DNA from: Massiliimalia massiliensis
GTDB taxonomy: Bacteria; Bacillota; Clostridia; Oscillospirales; Ruminococcaceae
Direction of reading: 5' to 3'
NCBI RefSeq assembly: GCF_900155615.1
Contig: NZ_FUHT01000002.1
Location: 310,001 to 374,000, forward strand
DNA length: 64,000 bases
The notes under the pieces were generated by a model. It saw nothing but the letters and a program-made list of their open reading frames with translations, was not told the DNA's origin and made no database searches. Below, piece by piece: positions 16,906 through 24,829 of this stretch. The position numbers and the translations under genes were made by a program. Numbering within the stretch: the stretch's first letter is position 1; the number at the start of each line of letters is the position of its first letter.

Positions 16906-16981
16906 CGGGGTTTGGCGCAGTTGGTAGCGCGCGCGCTTTGGGAGCGCGAGGTCAGCAGTTCGAGCCTGCTAACCCCGACCA
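16906..16981 (+). tRNA. tRNA-Pro (UGG anticodon)
   Basis: A 76-nt cloverleaf with acceptor CGGGGTT/AACCCCG, anticodon stem CGCGC/GCGCG with loop TTTGGGA (anticodon TGG), T arm AGCAG-TTCGAGC-CTGCT, and an encoded CCA end. It is inside the mobile element, about 0.8 kb from its left end. Confidence 0.95.
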
Positions 16982-16989
16982 GGTAACCT

Positions 16990-17018
16990 GCTCATACGAT
17001 TTATGTATGAGCGTTTTT
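16990..17018 (+). terminator. tRNA-Pro terminator
   Basis: GCTCATAC/GTATGAGC stem (16990-16997 and 17005-17012) followed by GTTTTT, 8 bp after the tRNA. Confidence 0.8.
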
Positions 17019-17056
17019 ATATTTCTGGATAAAACTTGAGGTATAATTAATAGAGA

Positions 17057-18190
17057 ATGACTCAAGAAAGACCAGAACACCTAAACAGAAGCCAGATTAT
17101 TATCCAAGGAAGTTTCTATACTCCAGAGAAATTCGTAGAACTTGCAGGTAGATGGATAAAAGAGTTTATACATGACTCCTCGTATATCTTTTTAGATTCA
17201 TCTTGTGGCTATGGCGCATTTCTACAATTGCATGATTTGTTTAACGAAAATAGATTTATAGGAAATGATATTGACGAACATGCAGTCTCTATAGCTGCGA
17301 CAGTATATCCTGACATTAGTTTTTTCTGCCAGAATGCACTTACTCAGGTCTCTAGAGATGCATTCGGTATATCTGACAATGATCCTCTAATTGTTGTTGG
17401 AAATCCCCCGTATAACGACACAACCTCCCAGAGTGGACAGAAGATAAAACGCGGTAATGATATTAAGATTGATAATGATATAAAATCACGCGATCTCGGT
17501 ATTAGTTTTCTAAATTCTTATGATAAATTAAAAGCGGATTATGCCTGTATATTGCATCCGCTTTCATATCTGATCAAGAAGGCGAACTTTAAATCCGCAA
17601 GTAAATTCTTTAATAATTATCAAATTGAGAAAATTATAGTATTCCCGAGCAGCGAATTCGCTAATACCTCAAAAACCGTTAGTTTCCCGGTTGTAATGGC
17701 GCTATATCGTAGGCATGAGGGAAATGGTGTGACATTCGATAAAGTAAAAAATATAGTCTTCAACACAACCGATGGATGCTCCTTTTCAATAAATTGCTGG
17801 GACTATGTAGGCGACTATATTAGAAAATATCCAGGAAACATTCGCTACGATCAAGAGATATTGTTCTATACTCTAAGGGATGTAAATGCATTGAAGCGAA
17901 GTCGAACATTTATTACTGAGCGAATAGCGAATGCTATAGATGTCGATCCCAAACTGTTGGCCTACTACTGTTATATCGACTGTTTTAAGAAATATGCTAA
18001 CGCTCCATATTATTTGGGCAATTTCGATATTCCGTTTATAAAAGAAAAGTTTTCTTCGATATCTGAATCTGTCACGAAAATTGCGAAACATAATCATCCA
18101 GAAGTATTTGGCAGTAATGACGCTCCAACTGATGCAGAAATAGAGAGTGTGATAAAATATATAAATAAAGTTACTAGTTTAAGTTTATAG
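17057..18190 (+). CDS. Type II N6-adenine DNA methyltransferase
   Basis: A 377-residue SAM-dependent methylase. YTPEKF at the N-terminus, motif I DSSCGYGAF (about 47-55) and catalytic motif IV NPPY (116-119) give the gamma-class order. The variable C-terminal part should hold the target-recognition region. It should protect element and host DNA from its own endonuclease. A TATAAT at 17042-17047 lies only 10 bp before the ATG, so the transcript may be almost leaderless; no Shine-Dalgarno is seen. The next gene starts 7 nt after its stop. Confidence 0.85.
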   Translation: MTQERPEHLNRSQIIIQGSFYTPEKFVELAGRWIKEFIHDSSYIFLDSSCGYGAFLQLHDLFNENRFIGNDIDEHAVSIAATVYPDISFFCQNALTQVSRDAFGISDNDPLIVVGNPPYNDTTSQSGQKIKRGNDIKIDNDIKSRDLGISFLNSYDKLKADYACILHPLSYLIKKANFKSASKFFNNYQIEKIIVFPSSEFANTSKTVSFPVVMALYRRHEGNGVTFDKVKNIVFNTTDGCSFSINCWDYVGDYIRKYPGNIRYDQEILFYTLRDVNALKRSRTFITERIANAIDVDPKLLAYYCYIDCFKKYANAPYYLGNFDIPFIKEKFSSISESVTKIAKHNHPEVFGSNDAPTDAEIESVIKYINKVTSLSL

Positions 18191-18197
18191 GAGTATT

Positions 18198-18968
18198 ATG
18201 GCCGAAACAGCAGCGGTGGTGTTTACCGGTTCGTCATTAAAGGTTAAATTGCCAATGACGCAACCAACCGGAAAAATTCGTATTAAAAGGCGTTCGTTTT
18301 TTTCTGAATATGGAATGCCCGTTGCATCACGTTCGGAGTGCCTGGATTTGAAATGCTATATTGAATGGCAGATTGGCTATGATTTATTAGCTACATCCGC
18401 TAATTCCAAAAACACTAGCTTGCCTCACCTCAAGTTTTCCAATTACAAGCAAGAAACGAAATTTGCATATGAATTATCGGAAATAATATATTATTCCCAT
18501 AAACTGAAGCTTATTAGCGAAAAAGATATTAGCGATACATATAATAAGATAAAAAACGTTACCGACGATAACTTGATTGACGTTATCGATAAGATGCGTA
18601 TTTTTAGGACATCGCCAATTGAGACAACAATCAATGATATGATGTTCTTTGAAATGAAGGTTTCCTACCCACTTATTGTTCATAAATTTGGCAAGTACGA
18701 TATTTACGCCGAAGTAATGAATAGGGAGAAGCAGCGCGGTGTGGGCGTTCAGCCTATGCTTTATGTCTGCATTCCGATAACCAGCCTTAAATTTGAGCGA
18801 AACCCGATTAATCGAACTTTGGACGCTAAAGAATCAAGCGATTGGGTTATTGGCGAAGAAGAGGCTAGGCTATCTCTCGAGCTATTTAGGATGTTTGGGA
18901 TGCTTAGCGTTAAACACAGACACGATGTGTTGGCTATCTTAGAGATGTTATTTACATATTTAAAATAA
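18198..18968 (+). CDS. Probable partner restriction endonuclease (unrecognised family)
   Basis: A 256-residue protein right behind the methylase gene with RBS GGAG. I do not recognise its family. It is mixed alpha/beta and has basic patches near the N-terminus (GKIRIKRRSFFSEYG). DIYAEVMNREKQRGVG, then PMLYVCIPITS, could hold a PD-(D/E)xK-like core, but this is weak. Its position directly after a stand-alone type II methylase is the main reason for the call. It could also be a specificity or accessory protein. Confidence 0.5.
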   Translation: MAETAAVVFTGSSLKVKLPMTQPTGKIRIKRRSFFSEYGMPVASRSECLDLKCYIEWQIGYDLLATSANSKNTSLPHLKFSNYKQETKFAYELSEIIYYSHKLKLISEKDISDTYNKIKNVTDDNLIDVIDKMRIFRTSPIETTINDMMFFEMKVSYPLIVHKFGKYDIYAEVMNREKQRGVGVQPMLYVCIPITSLKFERNPINRTLDAKESSDWVIGEEEARLSLELFRMFGMLSVKHRHDVLAILEMLFTYLK

Positions 18969-18980
18969 TTGACCAATAAA

Positions 18981-19424
18981 ATGAAAGTTCTATCCCTTAG
19001 ATACGGAGAGAATTTTGCCCCTCCTTGCGGAACCATGTCTGCTCATAAATCCTTGATCTCTACTTATGGTTTTGTTTGGTATGGCAAATTTGGCTGCCCA
19101 ATATCAAAAAAAGTAGTTACCCAAGTAATGAATGAAAAACCCGCGCGTGTATTATTCATAAAAAGCGGAACATCGGAAAGATACTGGGCAGAAATTGAGA
19201 CAATCACTCGTCAATGCCCCGAGGAAAGATTTATTCCTGAATATTATAGGAATATGGCTAGTAAAATAAAGTGCTGGATAAAAATAAAGCGAATCTATGA
19301 TGCGCCTAGGGATGTAATGTCGGAATGTATCGTAGCATCGTCTGGCACACCGCTAACGGTTGCTTCGAGAGTCTCAATGAATCCATGTCTTTTAGTCGAG
19401 TATATTGAAACTGCGAAGTTGTAG
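18981..19424 (+). CDS. Protein of unknown function behind the restriction-modification pair
   Basis: A 147-residue protein starting at the ATG at 18981; a TTG at 18969 is also possible. It has alternating strands and aromatic residues (YGFVWYGKFGCPIS, VLFIKSGTSERYWAEI, KCWIKIKRIY). The pattern is reminiscent of PUA/EVE-like folds that bind modified bases, but I cannot confirm that. The gap to the preceding gene is only 12 nt. It may be a third, modification-sensing part of the system. Confidence 0.5.
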   Translation: MKVLSLRYGENFAPPCGTMSAHKSLISTYGFVWYGKFGCPISKKVVTQVMNEKPARVLFIKSGTSERYWAEIETITRQCPEERFIPEYYRNMASKIKCWIKIKRIYDAPRDVMSECIVASSGTPLTVASRVSMNPCLLVEYIETAKL

Positions 19425-19469
19425 AGGAATACACTTGTATAAATCCAAATAGCCTAGCCTAAAGATAGC

Positions 19470-19607
19470 CCCAGGTTTGTTTGGATTACTGATGGTCTTG
19501 GTTGGAAAAAACGCTAAACGCAATCTACACGAAACATTTAACTCAATGGAGCACCTGTATAATATTACTGATCTAGAAAAACGACACTTTAATGAATATA
19601 TTTTCAT
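19470..19607 (+). pseudogene. C-terminal remnant of a DpnII/MboI-like restriction endonuclease
   Basis: One frame reads FVWITDGLGWKK and then stops. The adjacent frame continues NAKRNLHETFNSMEHLYNI, then TDLEKRHFNEYIF. Together they form the conserved end of several type II endonucleases (VWITDG.GW..A..NL.E.F......YNI.DL). A 1-nt shift at the AAAAAA run at 19505-19510 explains the break. The N-terminal part is missing, so an older restriction system once stood here. Confidence 0.55.
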
Positions 19608-19641
19608 AAAAATAAGCTCGCTTTGCTGCGAGCCTATTTTT
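19608..19641. terminator. Bidirectional terminator
   Basis: A 14-bp stem with one mismatch, AAAAATAAGCTCGC against GCGAGCCTATTTTT (19608-19621 and 19628-19641). It serves the restriction cluster on plus and the small minus-strand ORF. Confidence 0.75.
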
Positions 19642-19720
19642 ATGGCATCTTCTTCAGTTTTCTAATTAGCTTATGACGCCTCCACATTGCCTCAATCCAC
19701 CAACCTATTTTCTCGAGCAT
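19640..19720 (-). CDS. Possible 26-residue basic peptide
   Basis: Begins MLEKIGWWIEAMW and ends in a cluster of Arg/Lys. An AGGAG motif stands 7 nt before the ATG, and a terminator overlaps the stop. The hydrophobic/aromatic first half and basic second half resemble small membrane-active peptides of type I toxin-antitoxin systems. No antisense RNA is proven. The intergenic stretch to 19883 has no other gene. Confidence 0.35.
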   Translation of the reverse strand: MLEKIGWWIEAMWRRHKLIRKLKKMP

Positions 19721-19883
19721 ATCGAGTCTCCTGATTAATTGTAGAAACAAGATAACCTATATAAGAAAACATTAAAAGCATGAGTTCGATGTTTTTATAC
19801 TTTTAGACCGGCACTCATAAAAATCGATCCGCAACAGAATTGAGCCGAGAAGTTTCACGCGAGTAAAAGGCACCGGTCTAAAA

Positions 19884-20274
19884 TCATCTTGCATTTATTC
19901 CATTCACGAAAGCCAAATAGCAGGCGAAGTCTCCGATGGCTTTGCGGTTATACGGATCATCTTCTTCATAGCCGAGTTCGTCGCGCCATACGGCGGCTTT
20001 GCCGTTCTTTTTCAAATAACGCGCCAGCATGTTAAAATGTATGATCACGGAATTGTGACAGGAAGTCCTGCTCGTTTTTCTCTTCACGGCTAAGTAGCAG
20101 CCAATTTGCCCGAATCGTAGCATAGCGAGCTGCAACCTTCATTAACTCGTTATATAGCTCCAACGCTTCCACGTCAGCGCCAATCTCGGCGAGCATTTCC
20201 GTATGGATCGTTTGCATTTTTTCAAATGTAATCGCTTTTGACTGCTTTAAATATTCTTCATAAGTACAAACCAT
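19884..20274 (-). pseudogene. Frameshifted DUF3232-type protein
   Basis: The first part, from ATG 20274, reads TYEEYLKQSKAITFEKMQTI, then LELYNELMKVAARYATIRANW, then LLLSREEKNEQD. It then leaves the frame. The second frame continues TSCHNSVIIHFNMLARYLKK, then WRDELGYEEDDPYNRKAIGD, then ACYLAF. Together they match the about 130-residue DUF3232 proteins found in conjugative transposons of Firmicutes. The shift lies near 20040-20075. Function unknown. Confidence 0.65.
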
Positions 20275-20344
20275 AATAACCCCACCTTCTTTTTTAGAAG
20301 TATAGCTTACGGCATATTTGGCAGGAAGTCCAGCGGATTCTTAA

Positions 20345-20968
20345 TTAATACTTCGGCAGAATCAACCGCTTTTCTACCACCTCGGCCACTAATTGCAAGG
20401 TGTTCTGGTAGCCCGTTTTCTGCAAAATATTTTTGATGTGGTACTTGACGGTATTTGGCGTAATATCCAAATCCGCTGCGATCTCCTCGTATTTTCTCCC
20501 TTGCGCCAGCTCCCGGATGATATCAAATTCCCGACCGGTAAACTCGGTACTGTTGCTGTACCCAATGCGAATCAACGGTGTGTCATCGGGATAAACATAT
20601 TCGCCGTTCATCACCCGGTCGCAGACCTCTGTCAGAGCAGTGCTGCCATATTCCTTGTACCAAAAGCCGTTACAGCCACAGGCTTTTGCTTTTTGAATAA
20701 AGGAATGCTCCGGCATGGAAGTCATGATGATGATTTTGATTTTTGGGTTGTACTGCTTGATTTTTGCCGCAGCCTTCAAGCCGGATTCTTCCTCGGCAGT
20801 ACAAACATCCATCAGAATCAAATCGACACACCTGCGCAGACAGGCTATTTCTGCATTTGCCGCGTTTTCTATGGAGGCGTACAGGACATATTTTTCTGAT
20901 TTGGCGATCTGGCTCTCAATGGCGTCCCGGGTAATCCGAGAATCTTCTACTACTAAAACCTGTATCAT
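20345..20968 (-). CDS. NarL/LuxR-type response regulator
   Basis: A 207-residue protein. The receiver domain has the acidic pocket (VEDSR) and the phospho-acceptor Asp in LILMDVC, plus the conserved Thr/Ser and Lys (IMTSM, WYKEYG). The C-terminal LuxR helix-turn-helix reads LAQGRKYEEIAADLDITPNT, followed by VKYHIKNILQKTGYQN. It is the last gene of a three-gene operon with a kinase and a membrane receptor, joined by 4-nt overlaps. It probably binds the repeated 18-bp motif upstream of its own operon and of the cargo operon (inference). Confidence 0.92.
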   Translation of the reverse strand: MIQVLVVEDSRITRDAIESQIAKSEKYVLYASIENAANAEIACLRRCVDLILMDVCTAEEESGLKAAAKIKQYNPKIKIIIMTSMPEHSFIQKAKACGCNGFWYKEYGSTALTEVCDRVMNGEYVYPDDTPLIRIGYSNSTEFTGREFDIIRELAQGRKYEEIAADLDITPNTVKYHIKNILQKTGYQNTLQLVAEVVEKRLILPKY

Positions 20969-21996
20969 TTCCGTCCTCCTTTCCGGGCTTCGTCTAAATC
21001 AAATGGAATATTCACAATGAGAGAAACGCTGTTGTTACAGAGTACCTTCAAGGAAGCTCCTTCTTGCTCCAGCCGCTGACGCAATGCACTGAGGCCGTTA
21101 CCCTCCGTAATCTTCGAAACAGTAACATCGCCATTGTCGGATATCTCTATGTGATAACCCTGCTTGTTTTGCTCAACCGTTACCGTCAGTTCCGTAGCAT
21201 CCGCATGGCGTACCGCATTGGTGAGCGCCTCGCGGACGGCGGCATACAAAAGCTGTAATGCCTTACGGTTTTTTGGCTGTTCGCCAAGGAATACAACCTT
21301 ACAGCCAATCAGCTCTGCCACCTGCATCAGTTCAGACTGCAGAGAGGAGTCAGGAACCGTCCACACAGTAGGAATATTGGAAAAATCACGAATGGTGCTG
21401 TTCCAATTTTCCCGCAGCGTGTCGGTGTTCTCGGACAGACTGTTTTCCGTGATTGCTTTGGTGGTGGCCAGCAAACAATGCCCCAGCTCATCATGGATAT
21501 GCATTTTCGCAGCGAGAATCTCTTTATTCAAATTGACTTCTACGATGCTGTCCAGCAAGGTTTTCTGCCGCTTTTGCATCTCTTGCAGCCGGATGGTGTT
21601 CTCGTACAGTTCTTCGCTGAGCCGGTAGAGTTCTGTAATTTCCGCCGCTTCAATCTGAACGGTATTGGAATCAAGAAATCTCAGTTCAAAACGCCAGACC
21701 GAGCTGTCGGAGAAGCGGAAGAACAACTGTTGGTGGGTGCTTTCATTACCATTGTCCGTATCTTTCGGCAGCCAGGATTGGGTTAGCTTTTCCGCCTTAC
21801 CGTTATTAGCAAAGTTTGCGAGTTCCTCCCATGCCGCCTTTGCGTTCAGAATCGTGTGTCCGGTCAGTTCCAGTACCAGTCTGTTCATCTTTTCATTGAC
21901 GAGAATGACCCGCCCATCCAATGCGGAGAAGCAGATCCCGCCGGGGTAAGAGTCGATGGCTTTTTTAATCATTTTAGCTGATGTATTCTTTTTCAT
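20965..21996 (-). CDS. Cytoplasmic histidine kinase (HisKA_3 type)
   Basis: A 343-residue kinase without membrane helices. A PAS-like N-terminal region (GGICFSALDGRVILVNEKMN) is followed by the phospho-acceptor box HDELGHCLLATT and a HATPase domain with NAVRHA (N box) and ISDNGD (G1). This kinase type pairs with NarL-like regulators, matching the next gene. Because it is soluble, the signal probably comes from the receptor encoded just upstream. Confidence 0.9.
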   Translation of the reverse strand: MKKNTSAKMIKKAIDSYPGGICFSALDGRVILVNEKMNRLVLELTGHTILNAKAAWEELANFANNGKAEKLTQSWLPKDTDNGNESTHQQLFFRFSDSSVWRFELRFLDSNTVQIEAAEITELYRLSEELYENTIRLQEMQKRQKTLLDSIVEVNLNKEILAAKMHIHDELGHCLLATTKAITENSLSENTDTLRENWNSTIRDFSNIPTVWTVPDSSLQSELMQVAELIGCKVVFLGEQPKNRKALQLLYAAVREALTNAVRHADATELTVTVEQNKQGYHIEISDNGDVTVSKITEGNGLSALRQRLEQEGASLKVLCNNSVSLIVNIPFDLDEARKGGRK

Positions 21997-23633
21997 GACT
22001 GCACCACCTCTCCTTCTTTCAAAAGCATAAGCCGGTAACCTGCCGGAACCTTTTCTGCCTGAAGACGATATCCTCCCTCTAAAAAGCGAGGAATAAACTC
22101 GTGATCTGTACCGGTAATCTCAAAGCAAACCGTGTCGCTGATTCGGATTGCCATAGAGGTTAGGCGGAAATCCGCATCTTCCAGAATCGTTTCCAAGGTT
22201 TTCATAATGAGAAGAATCAGCTCTGGTGCTAAATTCGATGTGGGGCAAAAATCCAAGCTTGTCCTGATTTCAAGATTCTTCATACATTTCGCCATATCCT
22301 GCAAGCTGATGGCCAAATCACCCATCGGAATCGTCTGCTGCTCCTGATAAGTAAGCCGTAAATTGCAGAACCGCTTGATATACGTGCCGATGAGGCAAAT
22401 GCGGTTCCAGTCGTCCGTCGAAAGAGATTCCTTAGATAAAATCGCTGTCAGCAGAAAAAGCTGCCCGGCCACGTCCGATGATAAGCTGTCGTAAATATCA
22501 TTGCGCACCTGAATACTTGTTTCATCCGATTGAATGCGAATTTCCTGCGCCAGTAGATCCTGTTTTTCTTCCAATTCTGCATTCAGTCTCTGGATCTCTC
22601 GTAAAGCCTGATGGATCTGCGAGAGATCGGTTTGCCAGACCATATATCCGCCCGGGATTTGGTGCAGGTGCATGATAACATCTTCCATAACAGAAAAATG
22701 CTGATTCTGCTTCAGGGATTCCAGTATAACCGGCGTGAGATCCGCCGCGTTTTCCGATACTGCAATCCGCTCACCGGTCGGTGAAAGAATTTGCATCGCC
22801 ACCGTAGACCGTCGGAACACTTCCTCGTACTGCGTGTTTACCGGGATCAGTCCGGTCAGAATATAAAGCTCCCAGCAAAGCACAAGAATAAAAATCAGCC
22901 CTGCTGAATATTCCACAAGCTCAAACCGAACCACGTAGGCCGTCGCAGCATACGGGATACTGAACAGAAAGAGTAAAATCGGCTCATAAAAGGGAATCAT
23001 CTTTCGATAAAGCGGATCGGACTTTGTTGTACCATTTCGCTGATAGATCACATATACCTGATGCCCAATCATCCACAATCCCCAAAGATAGATGAGATAG
23101 GTACCGATGTATGGGTGAAAATACAAATTCGGCTGGGGTTCCTCCGGCACAATATAATATAGAAAATGATGTAAATCGTTAGTCAGTGCCATCACACTCA
23201 AAAAACAAGCCGGTATCAGAAGCAGATACCATTTTTTATCAATTCGGTAATCCTCAGCCTTGCCGAGATAGAATGCACCGTAAAGCCCGAATAGTGGTAT
23301 GAAGACAGCCGCTATATTGATAAAGTATCCGGTAAAGCGCATCCATGGAATATCGGTGTAGAGGAAGGCGTCCTGGACGAAGCGAACCGTTAAATACAGG
23401 ATACTGACGATATTCTGCGCCGTCAGGTGGCTGCGCATGGACTTCTGCATGATTTTTGTTGTAATGGTATGCTGCCAGCCAAAGAGGAGCAGCATATAGA
23501 CCGCCCAGACAAGATATGGCTGTAGAAAATCCTCCGGCCAATACCGCATGCTGAGCTGCCGGTATGCGGAGACTGCAAACAACAGCGTTGCTGCCGCAAA
23601 AAGACGGACAACGGATTTTTTGCGCTCGCCCAT
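21993..23633 (-). CDS. Seven-helix membrane receptor, sensor partner of the two-component system
   Basis: A 546-residue protein starting at ATG 23633 behind AAGGGGGG. About seven N-terminal membrane helices (a histidine-kinase N-terminal 7TM-like module) are followed by a PAS-like segment (MQILSPTGERIAVSENA) and a long helix (IHQALREIQRLNAELEEKQD). The C-terminal region has a helical pair but lacks a clear phospho-histidine box and ATP-binding motifs. It therefore seems to be a receptor without kinase activity that works through the separate kinase. Confidence 0.8.
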   Translation of the reverse strand: MGERKKSVVRLFAAATLLFAVSAYRQLSMRYWPEDFLQPYLVWAVYMLLLFGWQHTITTKIMQKSMRSHLTAQNIVSILYLTVRFVQDAFLYTDIPWMRFTGYFINIAAVFIPLFGLYGAFYLGKAEDYRIDKKWYLLLIPACFLSVMALTNDLHHFLYYIVPEEPQPNLYFHPYIGTYLIYLWGLWMIGHQVYVIYQRNGTTKSDPLYRKMIPFYEPILLFLFSIPYAATAYVVRFELVEYSAGLIFILVLCWELYILTGLIPVNTQYEEVFRRSTVAMQILSPTGERIAVSENAADLTPVILESLKQNQHFSVMEDVIMHLHQIPGGYMVWQTDLSQIHQALREIQRLNAELEEKQDLLAQEIRIQSDETSIQVRNDIYDSLSSDVAGQLFLLTAILSKESLSTDDWNRICLIGTYIKRFCNLRLTYQEQQTIPMGDLAISLQDMAKCMKNLEIRTSLDFCPTSNLAPELILLIMKTLETILEDADFRLTSMAIRISDTVCFEITGTDHEFIPRFLEGGYRLQAEKVPAGYRLMLLKEGEVVQS

Positions 23634-23719
23634 CGAATCCCCCCTTACAAAAGATGGTTCCAGCCGATGGATACAGTTAGAACAGGATAAGGATATTATA
23701 GCACAATAAGCCAAATTCG

Positions 23720-23737
23720 CCCCACACAAAAGGGTAG
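23720..23737. promoter_or_regulatory. 18-bp motif, copy 1
   Basis: CCCCACACAAAAGGGTAG lies about 90 bp before the receptor/kinase/regulator operon. An identical copy is at 24677-24694. Confidence 0.55.
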
Positions 23738-23820
23738 GGATAACGATTTTTCTGAAGACAGGCCTTCCTTTCGAACTATTTATAAACGAGCATCGTCAAC
23801 GTAACTATGCTATCTAATGA

Positions 23821-23852
23821 AAATACCGCGTGGGTTGCACGCGGTATTTTTA
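23821..23852. terminator. Terminator downstream of the lipoprotein gene
   Basis: AAAATACCGCGT pairs with ACGCGGTATTTT (23821-23832 and 23840-23851). It ends the minus-strand lipoprotein gene and has T runs on both sides. Confidence 0.75.
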
Positions 23853-23865
23853 TCAGGAATACGTG

Positions 23866-24558
23866 TTAAGGTCCCATCATTCCTTTAAGATATAACCTTT
23901 CGTTATTGTAACGATAGTAATCTACCAAGTAGGCATACATGACGATTTGTTCAAATGAAACATATGTCTCACTCTCGCCAATCAAGTATGGAGCATCGGA
24001 TACGGAAAGTGCACTGATGGTGGTTGCCGAAAATTTAATCACATCCATATTCTCATCGATGCAATGAGCCTCCACCTGATATAGTCTACGTTCACCAGTA
24101 GCAAGATCGTAGCTCTTATCAGTACGAGAACCAGTAATCGATGCGCATGTGCCATCATTCCTAGTGTACATTGCTGCTCCAAAGCCTGCCGGCAAGCGCT
24201 CCCAGCCAAGATCCTCGGCCATTCTGGTAAGTTCCACGCGATCGTATGGCGTATCGTCCGTGATGTAATCCCAAACATTTACGCAGGTCCTTATCTCGGT
24301 TTGCACGCCGTCTAATGTAATAACATAGACGTAGTTACCATCAGCATCTTGCGTTGGCGTGTCGCCCACAGGCGAATCCACATCGGTTACATCGTCATTA
24401 TCTGACTCTACAACTCCATCACCGTTCTCCACGGTCTCATTCTGACCTTCAGAACCAGTTGCTCCCGTGTTCTGCTCGCCTTTCTGCCCGCAGCCCGTAA
24501 GAGCCAGGGCGATAACCATGAGTATTGCCAAAATCCCTAACAAACTTTTCTTCTTCAT
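23866..24558 (-). CDS. Secreted lipoprotein of unknown function
   Basis: A 230-residue protein starting at the ATG at 24558 with RBS AGGAGGAG. It has a typical lipoprotein signal (LLGILAILMVIALALTGCGQ, lipobox LTGC) and a Gly/Asn/Asp-rich linker. The globular domain has paired cysteines (TCVNVWDYI, GTCASITG, AHCIDE). It lies between the sensor operon and the zinc-ribbon cargo operon, so it may present a signal or substrate at the surface. Confidence 0.75.
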   Translation of the reverse strand: MKKKSLLGILAILMVIALALTGCGQKGEQNTGATGSEGQNETVENGDGVVESDNDDVTDVDSPVGDTPTQDADGNYVYVITLDGVQTEIRTCVNVWDYITDDTPYDRVELTRMAEDLGWERLPAGFGAAMYTRNDGTCASITGSRTDKSYDLATGERRLYQVEAHCIDENMDVIKFSATTISALSVSDAPYLIGESETYVSFEQIVMYAYLVDYYRYNNERLYLKGMMGP

Positions 24559-24676
24559 ATGGTTGTCTCCTCCTGTACATAATCTGATAAATATCCGCAT
24601 TTCAGAATTTACGCCATATCGGCAATACGTGACGCTTGTCCTTGTTCAATATTATATTTGCAGAACAGGACTTTGT

Positions 24677-24751
24677 CCCCACACAAAAGGGTAGTGTACG
24701 GAATGTTTTCAAATTATTTTCTGAAAACTACCTGATTGTGTGGGGTGCTTT
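24677..24751 (+). promoter_or_regulatory. 18-bp motif, copy 2, within a long imperfect hairpin
   Basis: CCCCACACAAAAGGGTAG (24677-24694) faces a diverged inverted copy CTACCTGATTGTGTGGGG (24727-24744). An inner hairpin GTTTTCA/TGAAAAC lies between them, and GCTTTTTT follows. It may be a terminator/attenuator for the plus-strand operon, a regulator-binding site, or both. Confidence 0.5.
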
Positions 24752-24829
24752 TTTACTGCTTCAGGTAAAATGAGATAGAAAATAAGTTGGAGCTGCTTTT
24801 GTCTCCGGCAAGCGAGAGGAGTAGAGATT

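Noticed and set aside
24677-24751. Riboswitch before the zinc-ribbon operon
   Set aside because: The structure is a simple long hairpin with no motif of a known riboswitch class.
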